From positions 29,449-93,448 of the forward strand of contig NZ_CALPCM010000011.1 in assembly GCF_943193015.1 (NCBI RefSeq): a DNA stretch of 64,000 nucleotides. The letters run 5' to 3'. Positions within the stretch are counted from its first letter, which is position 1, and each line of letters opens with the position of its first letter. Source of the stretch: Hominisplanchenecus_A murintestinalis (GTDB taxonomy: Bacteria > Bacillota > Clostridia > Lachnospirales > Lachnospiraceae). The translations under genes and the position numbers were made by a program. Under the pieces are notes generated by a model. It searched no databases, was not told the origin of the DNA, and saw only the letters and a list, made by a program, of their open reading frames with translations. This document shows positions 17,214 through 24,992 of this stretch, piece by piece.

Positions 17214-18885
17214 TATGTACAGCCGCAGCGTTTTTACGCTTTGGCTTAAAATCCTTTCCATTAAAATTAGAGTGGATACCAGTTTTATACTCAAAGGTTA
17301 TCTTCAAAGGCTCCTCCACTCCCTCATTATTATAACCTCCGATGACTATTTTTTCAACCACGCTTTCAAAAACCACCCTGTCGAAACTCTCCAGTATCTC
17401 CCCAGAACCTAACACTTTTCTGAACTCCCTTAACCGTGTTCTGGTATTATCCTGATTCCTGCTCAATTCCATCAACCGCTCCTGTTCCTCTTGGAGCTTC
17501 TTTAACTGCTCGGACAGCTCTTGGTTCTTCTTTTCGTAAATGTCCCTGTCGATATTATTATCAAGCCTTAAATCAAGCAGCTTCTCCTTACGCCTGTGCA
17601 GGTCAGCCATTTCCTTTTCAATCTTAGGCAGACGCTTCAGAGAAGTGTCGTCATTAAGGATTCCCTCAACTTTTTGCAGGAACTCATCAACAATCTCCTG
17701 CTGGTCTGTGCATAAAAGCTGGTAGCTCTTTACAAAGGCTTTTTCAATCACTTCTTCGGGGATTCCCTTACAGTGTGGGCAATGTCTTTTCCCGTTCTTC
17801 GTAGCAGTGACGCACTGCCAGATTGTCTTAGTGTATGCGGAGCTGCTGTGCCAGTTCCTCCGTGTCAGAGTGCCGCCGCAAAATCCGCATTTTATCATGC
17901 AGCTAAACGCATATTTCCTGCTGAACTTGTTTCTTTTCTGCCCCTCTTGATGCACGTTGCGGTTTGTGTTCCGCTTCGCCAGTATCTTCTGCGCTTCCTC
18001 AAAAATTTCCTCGCTGATTATCGGTTCGTGATGGTCACGGATATAAAACTTATCTTCTTCCCCGAAGTTTTCCAACCGTCTTTTTGAAATCGGGTCAACC
18101 GTGAATGTCTTTCCTAAAAGCAGGTCGCCTTTGTATTTCTCATTTTTGATAATTCCGATGACTGTGGACTGTACCCATTTTGAACTGCCGTACTTTGTCT
18201 TGTATCCCAAGTTTTCCAGTTCGTTCCCGATGACCGTGCAGCCTGCGCCCTCAATATACCGATTGAAAATATACCGTACAATTTCAGCTTCCTTTTCATT
18301 TACGGATATGCTTTTTGTATCCTTATGGTAGTCATATCCCAGACAGCCTTGAAACCCTACAAGCTCGCCCCTCTGCATCTTCATTTTCAATCCCTTTTTG
18401 ACATTGGAAGATATATTCTCCACTTCCTGCTGTGCGACGGAGCTGAGTACCACCAACAGCAGCTCGCCGTCCATTGTTAAGGTATTGATATTTTCATCTT
18501 CAAAGAAAACGGCAATGCCTTTCTCTTTCAGCATACGGACATATTTCAGAGTGTCCAGTGTGTTTCTGGCAAATCTTGAAATGGATTTTGTAATCACCAT
18601 ATCAATATCCCCATTCATACAGTCGTTAATCATTCTCTGGAAATCCTCACGCTTCGCTACCTGCGTGCCTGTTATGGCTTCGTCAGCGTATATGTCCGCC
18701 AGTGTCCATTCGTGTTTCTTCTTAATCAAATCCGTGTAATATGTGACCTGTGACTTATAGCTGTTGAGCTGGTCTTCACTGTCCGTGCTGACACGGCAAT
18801 AGGCGGCTACCCTTAACACTTCGACCTTTCTGCCACGGATACGGTTTTCACTACGGTTTGCTTTGATTACCTGCACATCGCTCAT
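17137..18885 (-). CDS. Large serine recombinase (ICE integrase)
   Basis: The 582-residue protein should excise and insert element B. The N-terminal resolvase domain has the catalytic serine in YCRVSTDSEDQ, with SRFARNTLDTL and a DE..NT.T.DGELLL block. A recombinase domain (about 165-270), a zinc ribbon (CGFCGGTL ... CPHC), and a coiled coil (about 400-475) follow. This is the TndX/Tn4451-type layout. The ATG at 18885 is eight bases from GGAGG and is preferred over TTG at 18900. Position at the edge of the element, next to a terminator, fits its role. Serine recombinases need no host factor and usually leave a short core repeat. Confidence 0.93.
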   Translation of the reverse strand: MSDVQVIKANRSENRIRGRKVEVLRVAAYCRVSTDSEDQLNSYKSQVTYYTDLIKKKHEWTLADIYADEAITGTQVAKREDFQRMINDCMNGDIDMVITKSISRFARNTLDTLKYVRMLKEKGIAVFFEDENINTLTMDGELLLVVLSSVAQQEVENISSNVKKGLKMKMQRGELVGFQGCLGYDYHKDTKSISVNEKEAEIVRYIFNRYIEGAGCTVIGNELENLGYKTKYGSSKWVQSTVIGIIKNEKYKGDLLLGKTFTVDPISKRRLENFGEEDKFYIRDHHEPIISEEIFEEAQKILAKRNTNRNVHQEGQKRNKFSRKYAFSCMIKCGFCGGTLTRRNWHSSSAYTKTIWQCVTATKNGKRHCPHCKGIPEEVIEKAFVKSYQLLCTDQQEIVDEFLQKVEGILNDDTSLKRLPKIEKEMADLHRRKEKLLDLRLDNNIDRDIYEKKNQELSEQLKKLQEEQERLMELSRNQDNTRTRLREFRKVLGSGEILESFDRVVFESVVEKIVIGGYNNEGVEEPLKITFEYKTGIHSNFNGKDFKPKRKNAAAVHNDAELCSYTSDEAEKLCLHSSSDTC

Positions 18886-18918
18886 ATGATTTACCTCCAA
18901 AATATTTATTGATGAATG

Positions 18919-19077
18919 TCAAGCCGCAAGGTTCGTAACGACATTGTAATCTCTCATAAGCCGCTTCTTTATGGCTTCGTATTCATCTACCGTAATTAAA
19001 CTTCTTTTTTTCAGCTTCTGCAAACATGCGAATTGGATGCTGTAATGTACAAAATCCTGCTCCCTATTCTGCTCCAT
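18919..19077 (-). CDS. SHOCT-like small protein
   Basis: The 52-residue ORF overlaps the mazF 3' end and sits just before the recombinase. Its second half (KRSLITVDEYEAIKKRLMRDYNVV) has the short paired-helix pattern of SHOCT domains that often precede ICE recombinases. It probably modulates recombinase or regulator assembly, but this is not shown. The ATG at 19077 lies within the mazF end, so translation is coupled. Confidence 0.6.
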   Translation of the reverse strand: MEQNREQDFVHYSIQFACLQKLKKRSLITVDEYEAIKKRLMRDYNVVTNLAA

Positions 19078-19447
19078 CGCCACACCCCGCTTTCTGCTGC
19101 TTCATGGATAAGCTAATGGCAAGAGCCTTGTCAACCCTTGCCATTATGTCCGTGGGCATTGTCCCCATATGCTGTTTTAACCGCTGTTTGTCAATCGTCC
19201 TTATCTGCTCAAGCAGGATAATGGAGTCCTTATCAAGCCCTTTGTAATCTTTCACGGCGGTATGTGTCGGCAGTTTCGCTTTTGTCTGCACTCGGCTCGT
19301 AATGGCTGCGATAATGACCGTCGGGCTGTGCCTGTTTCCTATATTATTGGAAATGATAAGTACGGGTCGTGTGCCGCCCTGTTCTGAGCCGATAACGGGA
19401 TTAAGCTCTGCGTAGTAGATGTCGCCACGCCTGATTGTTCTTTCCAT
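19064..19447 (-). CDS. mazF: MazF/PemK-type endoribonuclease
   Basis: The 127-residue product starts MERTIRRGDIYYAELNPVIGSEQGGTRP and has the VLIISNN and PT...AAITSR strands of the MazF/PemK fold, including the conserved loop with RRGDIYYA and the EQGGTRP turn. Such toxins cut mRNA at short sequences. No mazE antitoxin gene is seen next to it. Either the partner is unusual (the adjacent SHOCT-like ORF is a candidate) or this copy acts as a regulator. The start at 19447 uses GGAGG about eleven bases upstream. Confidence 0.85.
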   Translation of the reverse strand: MERTIRRGDIYYAELNPVIGSEQGGTRPVLIISNNIGNRHSPTVIIAAITSRVQTKAKLPTHTAVKDYKGLDKDSIILLEQIRTIDKQRLKQHMGTMPTDIMARVDKALAISLSMKQQKAGCGDGAE

Positions 19448-19473
19448 ATTCTTTATAACCTCCATCTGGATTT

Positions 19474-19492
19474 AGGCAGGAATATCCTGCCT
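19474..19492. promoter_or_regulatory. Perfect 8-bp inverted repeat before mazF
   Basis: AGGCAGGA-ATA-TCCTGCCT lies 27 bases upstream of the mazF start, overlapping its 5' leader. It could be an operator for MazF autoregulation or a hairpin that hides the RBS. No T-run follows, so it is not a standard terminator. Confidence 0.45.
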
Positions 19493-20027
19493 ATGTAACA
19501 GACAGACGCAAGGAAGCATTTAAGGTCGGAAAAGCATAAAACAAGCCCTGTTCCATTGACCGCCCTGCATCTGGCTTTATGATAAAAGGCATTTTCTATT
19601 TGTCCCCGACACCCCGAAAATGCTGATGCGTGATAACGCAAGGGAAGTCACCAAACGGTCAGCAGCGAACTGACGCCACGGGAATTGCACCCCAACTGTC
19701 GGTCTGACAGAGCCGCCCCCATTGCCTGCGGCGGACTGGTTACCGCTCGGACTGTGGCTGGACGGGAGTATCATTGTCCTCTTTGTGGGTTTTGGCGAAA
19801 TCGGGAGCTGCCCGATATTTCCAGTCGGTATTTTCCGCTTGCCGTCTTTCGGCGGGTCATGGCGTACCGCTGCACACGCTTACGCTTATTACAGCCACAA
19901 AGAGAATGTATTTGGTGAATGGGTATTCGGTTGTCAAAGAGCCGTCCCGTTTCGATATAAAAGAAAACTGGGCAAGAGGTTTTTGCCCTCTCACCCAGTA
20001 GCCGATGGGAGAGTGCGATTTTGGACA
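19493..20027. other. 535-bp gap without a convincing gene
   Basis: Only unlikely ORFs occur here. There are inverted repeats at 19589-19623 (GCATTTTC and GAAAATGC) and GGGCAA/TTGCCC near 19972-19990. It may be a long leader for mazF or hold the recombination or regulatory region of the element. An 85-codon minus-strand ORF at 19771-20028 is rejected as arginine-rich and unsupported. Confidence 0.4.
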
Positions 20028-20456
20028 CTATCCCAAAAGTTTTTTAATTTTTTTCTTAAACCTGTTCAAACGCTTGTAAATGACTTCCTTGTTTAAACTT
20101 AATTCCACTGAAATTTCAGTGACTGAAAAGCCCTGCGTCCTCATCAGCAACGCTTGGAGCGTGAGCTTATCCAACTGATGCAGCTCTTGGTACAGCACTG
20201 CATTTTCAATGCTGTCCAAAAATTCCTCAATCGTTTTTACTTCGGGCTGTGCCGTGTCCTCTGCCACTTCCTCAAGATATGTACCCGCATCCTGCAATTT
20301 CTCATAGTACCGTCTGTCGGAATTGAATATCGCCCAATCATGGACACGGAGCTTTTCAATATCGCCCTCGCTGACACCCAAGCTCCTAAGCTGCTTTTCC
20401 TCGGCTTCTTTCCATATCCGCCATTTTCTTTCTTCTCTGGCTTTGTTGTACGCCAT
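20028..20456 (-). CDS. Sigma-70-like transcription factor of the ICE
   Basis: The 142-residue protein ends in a region-4-like helix-turn-helix (LDKLTLQALLMRTQGFSVTEISVELSLNKEVIYKRLNRFKKKIKKLL). Its first half is charged and helical (REERKWRIWKEAEEKQLRSLGVSEGDIEKL). Small sigma-like factors of this type sit next to the recombinase or excision genes in Tn916 and Tn1549-like elements and are thought to control excision or transfer. The upstream region shares a TATATGTAGAAAT sequence with the Xre gene. Confidence 0.7.
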   Translation of the reverse strand: MAYNKAREERKWRIWKEAEEKQLRSLGVSEGDIEKLRVHDWAIFNSDRRYYEKLQDAGTYLEEVAEDTAQPEVKTIEEFLDSIENAVLYQELHQLDKLTLQALLMRTQGFSVTEISVELSLNKEVIYKRLNRFKKKIKKLLG

Positions 20457-20913
20457 AATCCGTTACCTCCAATCTGAATTTTTTTGTATAATCCAGATTG
20501 AAAGGCGGAGAGCGGCATCCCACACCCAGAAAAGCCTTGCGGCGTGATATTACAAAAAACGACAAAAGAAAAACCGTAAGGGCTGTCACACCTTTACGGT
20601 TTATAGATATTTTAGTTCTTATATGTAGAAATTTGACTTCTACTTCTTGGGTAGAAATCCCCCTTGCACTGACAAGGATTTTTTTAACAGGCTGTCCACC
20701 CATCCCCGATATGATATATGTAAATGGAACTTGCTATTTGCAGGCAATAAAAATCCCTCCAAACTTGAAACAGATTTGGAGAGAAAAACTATTTTTGCAT
20801 GAAAATACAACCCGCCAAAACGCTGTTTTTTTTATTTGACGAGTTATAAATCCAATCAAAATTCTTATTCTAAACTTCCCGCTATACCTATAAGAAAATG
20901 CTATCTTCCGCTA
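20457..20913. promoter_or_regulatory. Promoter/operator region of the sigma-factor gene
   Basis: No gene is seen. At 20616-20656 the plus strand reads TTCTTATATGTAGAAAT followed by two more (T)TCTAC / GTAGAA half-sites, which form an operator-like array. TATATGTAGAAAT recurs upstream of the Xre gene (27069-27081). A 13-mer TAAGAAAATGCTA at 20891-20903, just past vanTr, is identical to one in front of vanG. No strong terminator is seen after vanTr, so read-through into the sigma gene is possible. Confidence 0.5.
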
Positions 20914-22038
20914 TTATTTTTTTATTGATACTCTGCCTAAACGACTTCCTAATTGGCTTAAAATCTCATTTGATATAGTATTTATACTATCTGCAAGGTC
21001 AGCAGCCATGATTTCACTGTTTCCGCTTTTCCCAATAAATATGGTTTCATCCCCGCAAGACACGCCCTTAATATCTGTCACATCTACCATTAACTGGTCC
21101 ATACAAACACGACCGACAATAGCTGCTTTCTGCCCGTTTATCAAAACAAATCCCTTATTTGACAATTCACGGGGAATCCCATCTGCATATCCGACTGAAA
21201 CAGTAGCAATCTGCATTTCTTTTCCAGCCTTATAAGTCAGACCATAACCGAGTGCTTCGCCTTTATGTAACTGCTTTACACACGCAATTCTGGCTTTTAA
21301 TGATAAAACTGGTTTCAATTTTGTATTAGAAATAATTCTATCTTTCGGAGAGCTTAATACACCATAAAGTGCAATTCCTAATCGTGCATAGTCAAACTTT
21401 AAAGCGGGGTAATTCAGTACGCCATAACTTCCTTGTATGTGCGTTTTAAAATGATGTATTCCCTTTCTATGCAGAAAGTTTATTACCATATTAAATTCCT
21501 CAATTTGTTTTAGAGTAATATCCCGTTCCGCATCACTAGCCCCATCGGACATACACAAGTGAGAATATACACCTGTTATCTTCAGATTATCAAACTCCCA
21601 CATTTTATAAACTTCCTTTATGTTTTCGCTTCTTTCCCCTAAACGATGCATACCCGTATCTATTCCAATATGGACAAAGATGACTTGTCCAAAGTCATTT
21701 AACAATTTTGCGTAGGGGTAATCAACTACCGTTTGTGTAAGATTGTACTTCACCAAATCAGAAAACTGATTTGGCGAGGTATATCCCAAAATCAAAATCT
21801 GCCCTAAAATCCCTGCTTTTCTAAGCTCAACCGCTTCATTTACTGATGCCACACAAAAATCTTTAATTTCCAAATCCTGCAATGCTTTTGCAATGAGGAC
21901 AGCACCATGTCCATAGGCATTTGCTTTAACGGCGGGCATAATCGCACACTTAGGAGAAAGTATTTTTCTGAATTGCCTTATATTGTAAGCCAGATTGTCT
22001 ATATCCAGTTCAATCCACGCCCTACCTTTTTGATACAT
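20914..22038 (-). CDS. vanT: VanTr, serine racemase domain of split VanT
   Basis: This 374-residue fold-type III PLP enzyme converts L-Ser to D-Ser for VanG. The PLP lysine is K38 in PAVKANAYGHG, the catalytic tyrosine Y265 in LGYGLTY, and VGYADGIPR and RVCMDQ are present. ISNEILSQLGSR carries Asn357 where alanine racemases usually have Tyr. VanT serine racemases are known to have that Asn, which supports Ser over Ala. An ATG at 22038 follows AAAGGGGAGG, a strong site lying inside the end of the membrane-domain gene. It is normally the C-terminal half of a ~710-residue VanT; here it is a separate ORF, as described for VanTr in the vanL cluster. Confidence 0.88.
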   Translation of the reverse strand: MYQKGRAWIELDIDNLAYNIRQFRKILSPKCAIMPAVKANAYGHGAVLIAKALQDLEIKDFCVASVNEAVELRKAGILGQILILGYTSPNQFSDLVKYNLTQTVVDYPYAKLLNDFGQVIFVHIGIDTGMHRLGERSENIKEVYKMWEFDNLKITGVYSHLCMSDGASDAERDITLKQIEEFNMVINFLHRKGIHHFKTHIQGSYGVLNYPALKFDYARLGIALYGVLSSPKDRIISNTKLKPVLSLKARIACVKQLHKGEALGYGLTYKAGKEMQIATVSVGYADGIPRELSNKGFVLINGQKAAIVGRVCMDQLMVDVTDIKGVSCGDETIFIGKSGNSEIMAADLADSINTISNEILSQLGSRLGRVSIKK

Positions 22039-23038
22039 TTCTACCTCCCCTTTCAAAAAATATTTGAATCATAAACATGGCTGCCAATGACAATAGACAG
22101 ACCGAAATATATTGGAAAAAGGAATTGTCCACAAGTATCTTTGTAAGTCCTGTCACTTTAGCGATTAACCGTTGGGCAACAATTACCGCAGGATGAATAA
22201 TATACAGCATCATTGAACCATTCCGTATCCAAGCGGGGGCTTTCCCAGAAACTTTAAGCAGTAATTGAAACAAAAAATACATCACTGGCAGCAAAAAGAA
22301 ATACATACTATTATGCTTTTGGATATGGAAAGAATAAGTAATCCATCCCTCTAAAAGCATAAGTAACGATGCTAATGCAAGTCCCCATTTACATACCTGT
22401 TCCCCACAATGAAATTCGGGAACAGCCAGCAGCACACCGAGCAGGATATAAATTGGCGCAAAGAAAATACCGTTTCTTGTATAACTGCTGACATAGAAAA
22501 TGCCAGTATATAACGTGCGTAGTAAAGGCACGTTTTCTATAAGACCATAATAAGAATCACCAAATACTCCTATCACATAAGCAATGAGCGAAAAGTAAAC
22601 TGCTGCCTGAACTGATTTTTTTGTCAGACACGCAAGAAGTACACACCCAATAATTGCGGCGGGAAAATACCACAAATGATAGAACGTGCCGTCAAAAAGA
22701 AGCTGCTTTATAAACTCCAAGATAGATTTTGGCATATTCCCAGAATATATTGAAATAGGTATATAAACAGCGGTCACAATGAGGTACAGCCTTATATTTT
22801 TAACAAGGTATTTACGGAGAGGATATTTCTTTTTAAAATTGCTAAGCACATAGGGAGCTAATACAAAATATCCTGTCGTCATAAAGAAAAATGGAACAGC
22901 AATTCTCCCAATACAATAGGTAATTAAATAATCAATTCCCTCACTCCAGACTGACAATGGCGATATATGAATTGCAATTACCATGAAAGCAGCCACTAAG
23001 CGGAAATAATCTATTCCTGCAAATGTTTTATGACGCAT
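22022..23038 (-). CDS. vanT: VanTm, membrane domain of split VanT
   Basis: The 338-residue protein is an acyltransferase-3-type membrane domain with about ten hydrophobic helices, starting YFRLVAAFMVIAIHISPLS and FFFMTTGYFVLAPY. In VanT proteins this part is fused to the racemase and is linked to L-Ser uptake. Here it ends NVSKR at a TAG 17 bases inside the racemase ORF, in another frame. The join falls just after a T6 run; loss of one T would fuse both ORFs into one VanT of usual length. The gene overlaps vanXY by eleven bases. The catalytic His of the family (AIHISP) is present. Confidence 0.85.
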   Translation of the reverse strand: MRHKTFAGIDYFRLVAAFMVIAIHISPLSVWSEGIDYLITYCIGRIAVPFFFMTTGYFVLAPYVLSNFKKKYPLRKYLVKNIRLYLIVTAVYIPISIYSGNMPKSILEFIKQLLFDGTFYHLWYFPAAIIGCVLLACLTKKSVQAAVYFSLIAYVIGVFGDSYYGLIENVPLLRTLYTGIFYVSSYTRNGIFFAPIYILLGVLLAVPEFHCGEQVCKWGLALASLLMLLEGWITYSFHIQKHNSMYFFLLPVMYFLFQLLLKVSGKAPAWIRNGSMMLYIIHPAVIVAQRLIAKVTGLTKILVDNSFFQYISVCLLSLAAMFMIQIFFERGGRNVSKR

Positions 23039-23801
23039 AATATTCCCTCCATCTACTTAAAATAGCCCCTCCCTCGTTTGTACCCGAAATCATATACGGC
23101 GACATCTCCGATACATCAAGTTTTATAGAGTGACCGCCATCTAAAAAAACATACGAAATTTCGATTTTGTCCGCTTTAGAACTGTTATAAATATAAGGAT
23201 GCCTTAAATCGGTAGTTTCCTTTAAAAAGCAAATGTATTCTTCTAAAGCCATATCCTTTTCTGCCATAATGACAGAATGGGGATAACCCACATAGCGAAA
23301 ATGCCACGGTTCTGCTCCAATACCCGTTATCTGTTCTTTCCCAGACACATACCTTTCAACAAAACCAAATCGGGGAGCGGTCGCTCTGAACTCCCCACAA
23401 ATCCCCGTATATGGAAAATGCGGGCAGATATAGTCAATCTGTTCCTTGTTCTCTGCAAGGTCTATGGCAAGTCCTGTCTGATGCTCGCTATGTCTGGGTA
23501 CTGCCACATATTTTTTTGTGAAATCAAGACCGCTTTTGGCTAACGTATCATTCCATATTTTTTCCTGTTCTTCCTGTGTGCGGAAACCGCTTACAGCTAC
23601 AATTTCATTTTTGCAATGAATTTTTGCTAATATTAGCTGTAATAAATTAGCCGCCTGCTCATTCATCTGTATTTCTGGTTGTTCCTTAATTGCTGGCTGC
23701 ATATCTTTCATACACGGGAACTTCATAAGCGGATAATCTGGCGTTACAAGTATTAAGTTCCCATGATAAGTGTTGTCTTTTGTTAATTCAATCTGTGTCA
23801 C
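23028..23801 (-). CDS. vanXY: VanXY, D,D-dipeptidase/D,D-carboxypeptidase
   Basis: This 257-residue zinc peptidase removes the drug target by cleaving D-Ala-D-Ala and the terminal D-Ala of pentapeptide precursors. The metal ligands are seen as SEHQTGLAIDL (His107, Asp114) and EPWH (His167), with Glu164 as the catalytic base. There is no signal peptide, as expected for cytoplasmic VanXY. It overlaps vanG by four bases and vanTm by eleven, so the three are translated together. A separate membrane VanY is absent from this operon. Confidence 0.92.
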   Translation of the reverse strand: MTQIELTKDNTYHGNLILVTPDYPLMKFPCMKDMQPAIKEQPEIQMNEQAANLLQLILAKIHCKNEIVAVSGFRTQEEQEKIWNDTLAKSGLDFTKKYVAVPRHSEHQTGLAIDLAENKEQIDYICPHFPYTGICGEFRATAPRFGFVERYVSGKEQITGIGAEPWHFRYVGYPHSVIMAEKDMALEEYICFLKETTDLRHPYIYNSSKADKIEISYVFLDGGHSIKLDVSEMSPYMISGTNEGGAILSRWREYYAS

Positions 23802-24859
23802 TTCGATACCCCCATTTCAATCAAGCGTCCGATTACTTCATCAAATGGCAGACCTGCTTCTTTTAACATATTGGGATAACGGCTATGCTCCGTAAAGCCG
23901 GGAATTGTGTTTACTTCATTAAAATAAATTTCCCCTGCGGGAGTCAAAAACATATCCACCCTTGCAAAACAGCAGCAACTTAATGCTTTGTAAATTTCAA
24001 GAGCTGTTTCTTTAATTTCTTTTGCCTTTTGTGGAGAAATACGTGCAGGTACATGAATACTGGAAGTTTTCAATGTATATTTCTCTGTGTAATCAAAAAA
24101 TCCATCCGACAATTCAATTTCATCAACTTCACCCACAATCAAATCGGAATCCTTGTTCCCCAAAACTGCACATCCAACCTCAAAACCATCAACCATTTCT
24201 TCCAGAATAACGGTAGAATCATGCTCAAAGGCACTCTCGATTGCTAAAAGCAAATCCTGTTCATGTAAGACTTTTGAAATCCCAAACGATGAACCAGACC
24301 GTACAGGCTTTACGAATAAAGGATAACCAAGCTCTAGGGCTTTTTTCTGAACCATTTCCTCTGAATAATTTGTCTTAATAGTAAAAGACCGTGCAGCTTT
24401 TATTCCGTTCATTTCTACGATACGGTGAGCCAGTTCTTTATCCATACATAAAGCGGAAGATAATAAACCACATCCGATAACAGGAATCCCCATCAAATCC
24501 AGAACCCCTTGAATTGTTCCATCTTCTCCGTTCTTTCCATGTAAAACTGGCAATGCAGCATCGAATGAAATTATCTCTAAATGATGATTGTCCAAATAAC
24601 ACAACCCGTGAACTGTTCTGTCAAAAGACGGAAATACTGGCGTACAGTTTTCTTCTGACTGCCAATTATCCTCCTTTATCTTTTCCAGTTCCCCTTGATA
24701 CCAGTACCATTTGCCAGAGTGAGGGGCAATGCCTATTAAGATTGGTACATATTTCTTTGTGTCAATACACTTAATTACCGCATATGCCGACTGTAACGAA
24801 ACTGCATATTCCGTGGAGCAGCCGCCAAAAAAAACAGCAACTTTCTTTTGTTGATTCAT
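23798..24859 (-). CDS. vanG: VanG-type D-Ala:D-Ser ligase
   Basis: The 353-residue ATP-grasp ligase makes D-Ala-D-Ser, giving low-level vancomycin resistance. It begins KKVAVFFGGCSTEYAVSLQSA. HGKNGEDGTIQGVLDLMGIPVIGCG and VKPVRSGSSFGI are ATP-grasp ligase blocks, and the omega-loop EKY (259-261) is the signature of D-Ser-adding ligases of the VanC/E/G type. NEVNTIPGFT closes the metal site. The ATG at 24859 is behind AAAGGAGG; an in-frame start at 24889 is unlikely. It starts the inducible half of the operon, after a 133-base gap that should hold the VanR-driven promoter. VanG rather than VanC or VanL is inferred from operon order. Confidence 0.9.
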   Translation of the reverse strand: MNQQKKVAVFFGGCSTEYAVSLQSAYAVIKCIDTKKYVPILIGIAPHSGKWYWYQGELEKIKEDNWQSEENCTPVFPSFDRTVHGLCYLDNHHLEIISFDAALPVLHGKNGEDGTIQGVLDLMGIPVIGCGLLSSALCMDKELAHRIVEMNGIKAARSFTIKTNYSEEMVQKKALELGYPLFVKPVRSGSSFGISKVLHEQDLLLAIESAFEHDSTVILEEMVDGFEVGCAVLGNKDSDLIVGEVDEIELSDGFFDYTEKYTLKTSSIHVPARISPQKAKEIKETALEIYKALSCCCFARVDMFLTPAGEIYFNEVNTIPGFTEHSRYPNMLKEAGLPFDEVIGRLIEMGVSK

Positions 24860-24992
24860 TATGAAGTCCTCCTTTTTCATACAAAGCAAATAGCTTCTAT
24901 TCAGTATTCATTCTACTGAACAGAAGCTATCCATACTTTAATATTCAATTTTCTAATTCCTAAGAAAATGCTAAGAGAGCCTATATATTTTA
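24860..24992 (-). promoter_or_regulatory. Likely VanR-controlled promoter and leader hairpin of vanG
   Basis: The gap after vanS is AT-rich and holds TAAGAAAATGCTA (plus strand, 24961-24973; near-palindrome CCTAAGAAAATGCTAAG), a likely regulator box. Closer to vanG a long inverted repeat spans 24890-24930 (ATAGCTTCT ... AGAAGCTAT with further pairing inside). On the mRNA this hairpin ends 20 bases before the RBS and may act as an attenuator or stabiliser. Binding by VanR is inferred from position. Confidence 0.5.

Noticed and set aside
19771..20028. 85-codon minus-strand ORF in the gap before the sigma-like gene
   Set aside because: Arginine-rich, no RBS and no fold pattern. Such ORFs are often annotated in this repeat-type region but lack support here.
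24860..24889. Ten-residue N-terminal extension of VanG
   Set aside because: The strong AAAGGAGG lies between the upstream start and Met11, so translation should begin at 24859.
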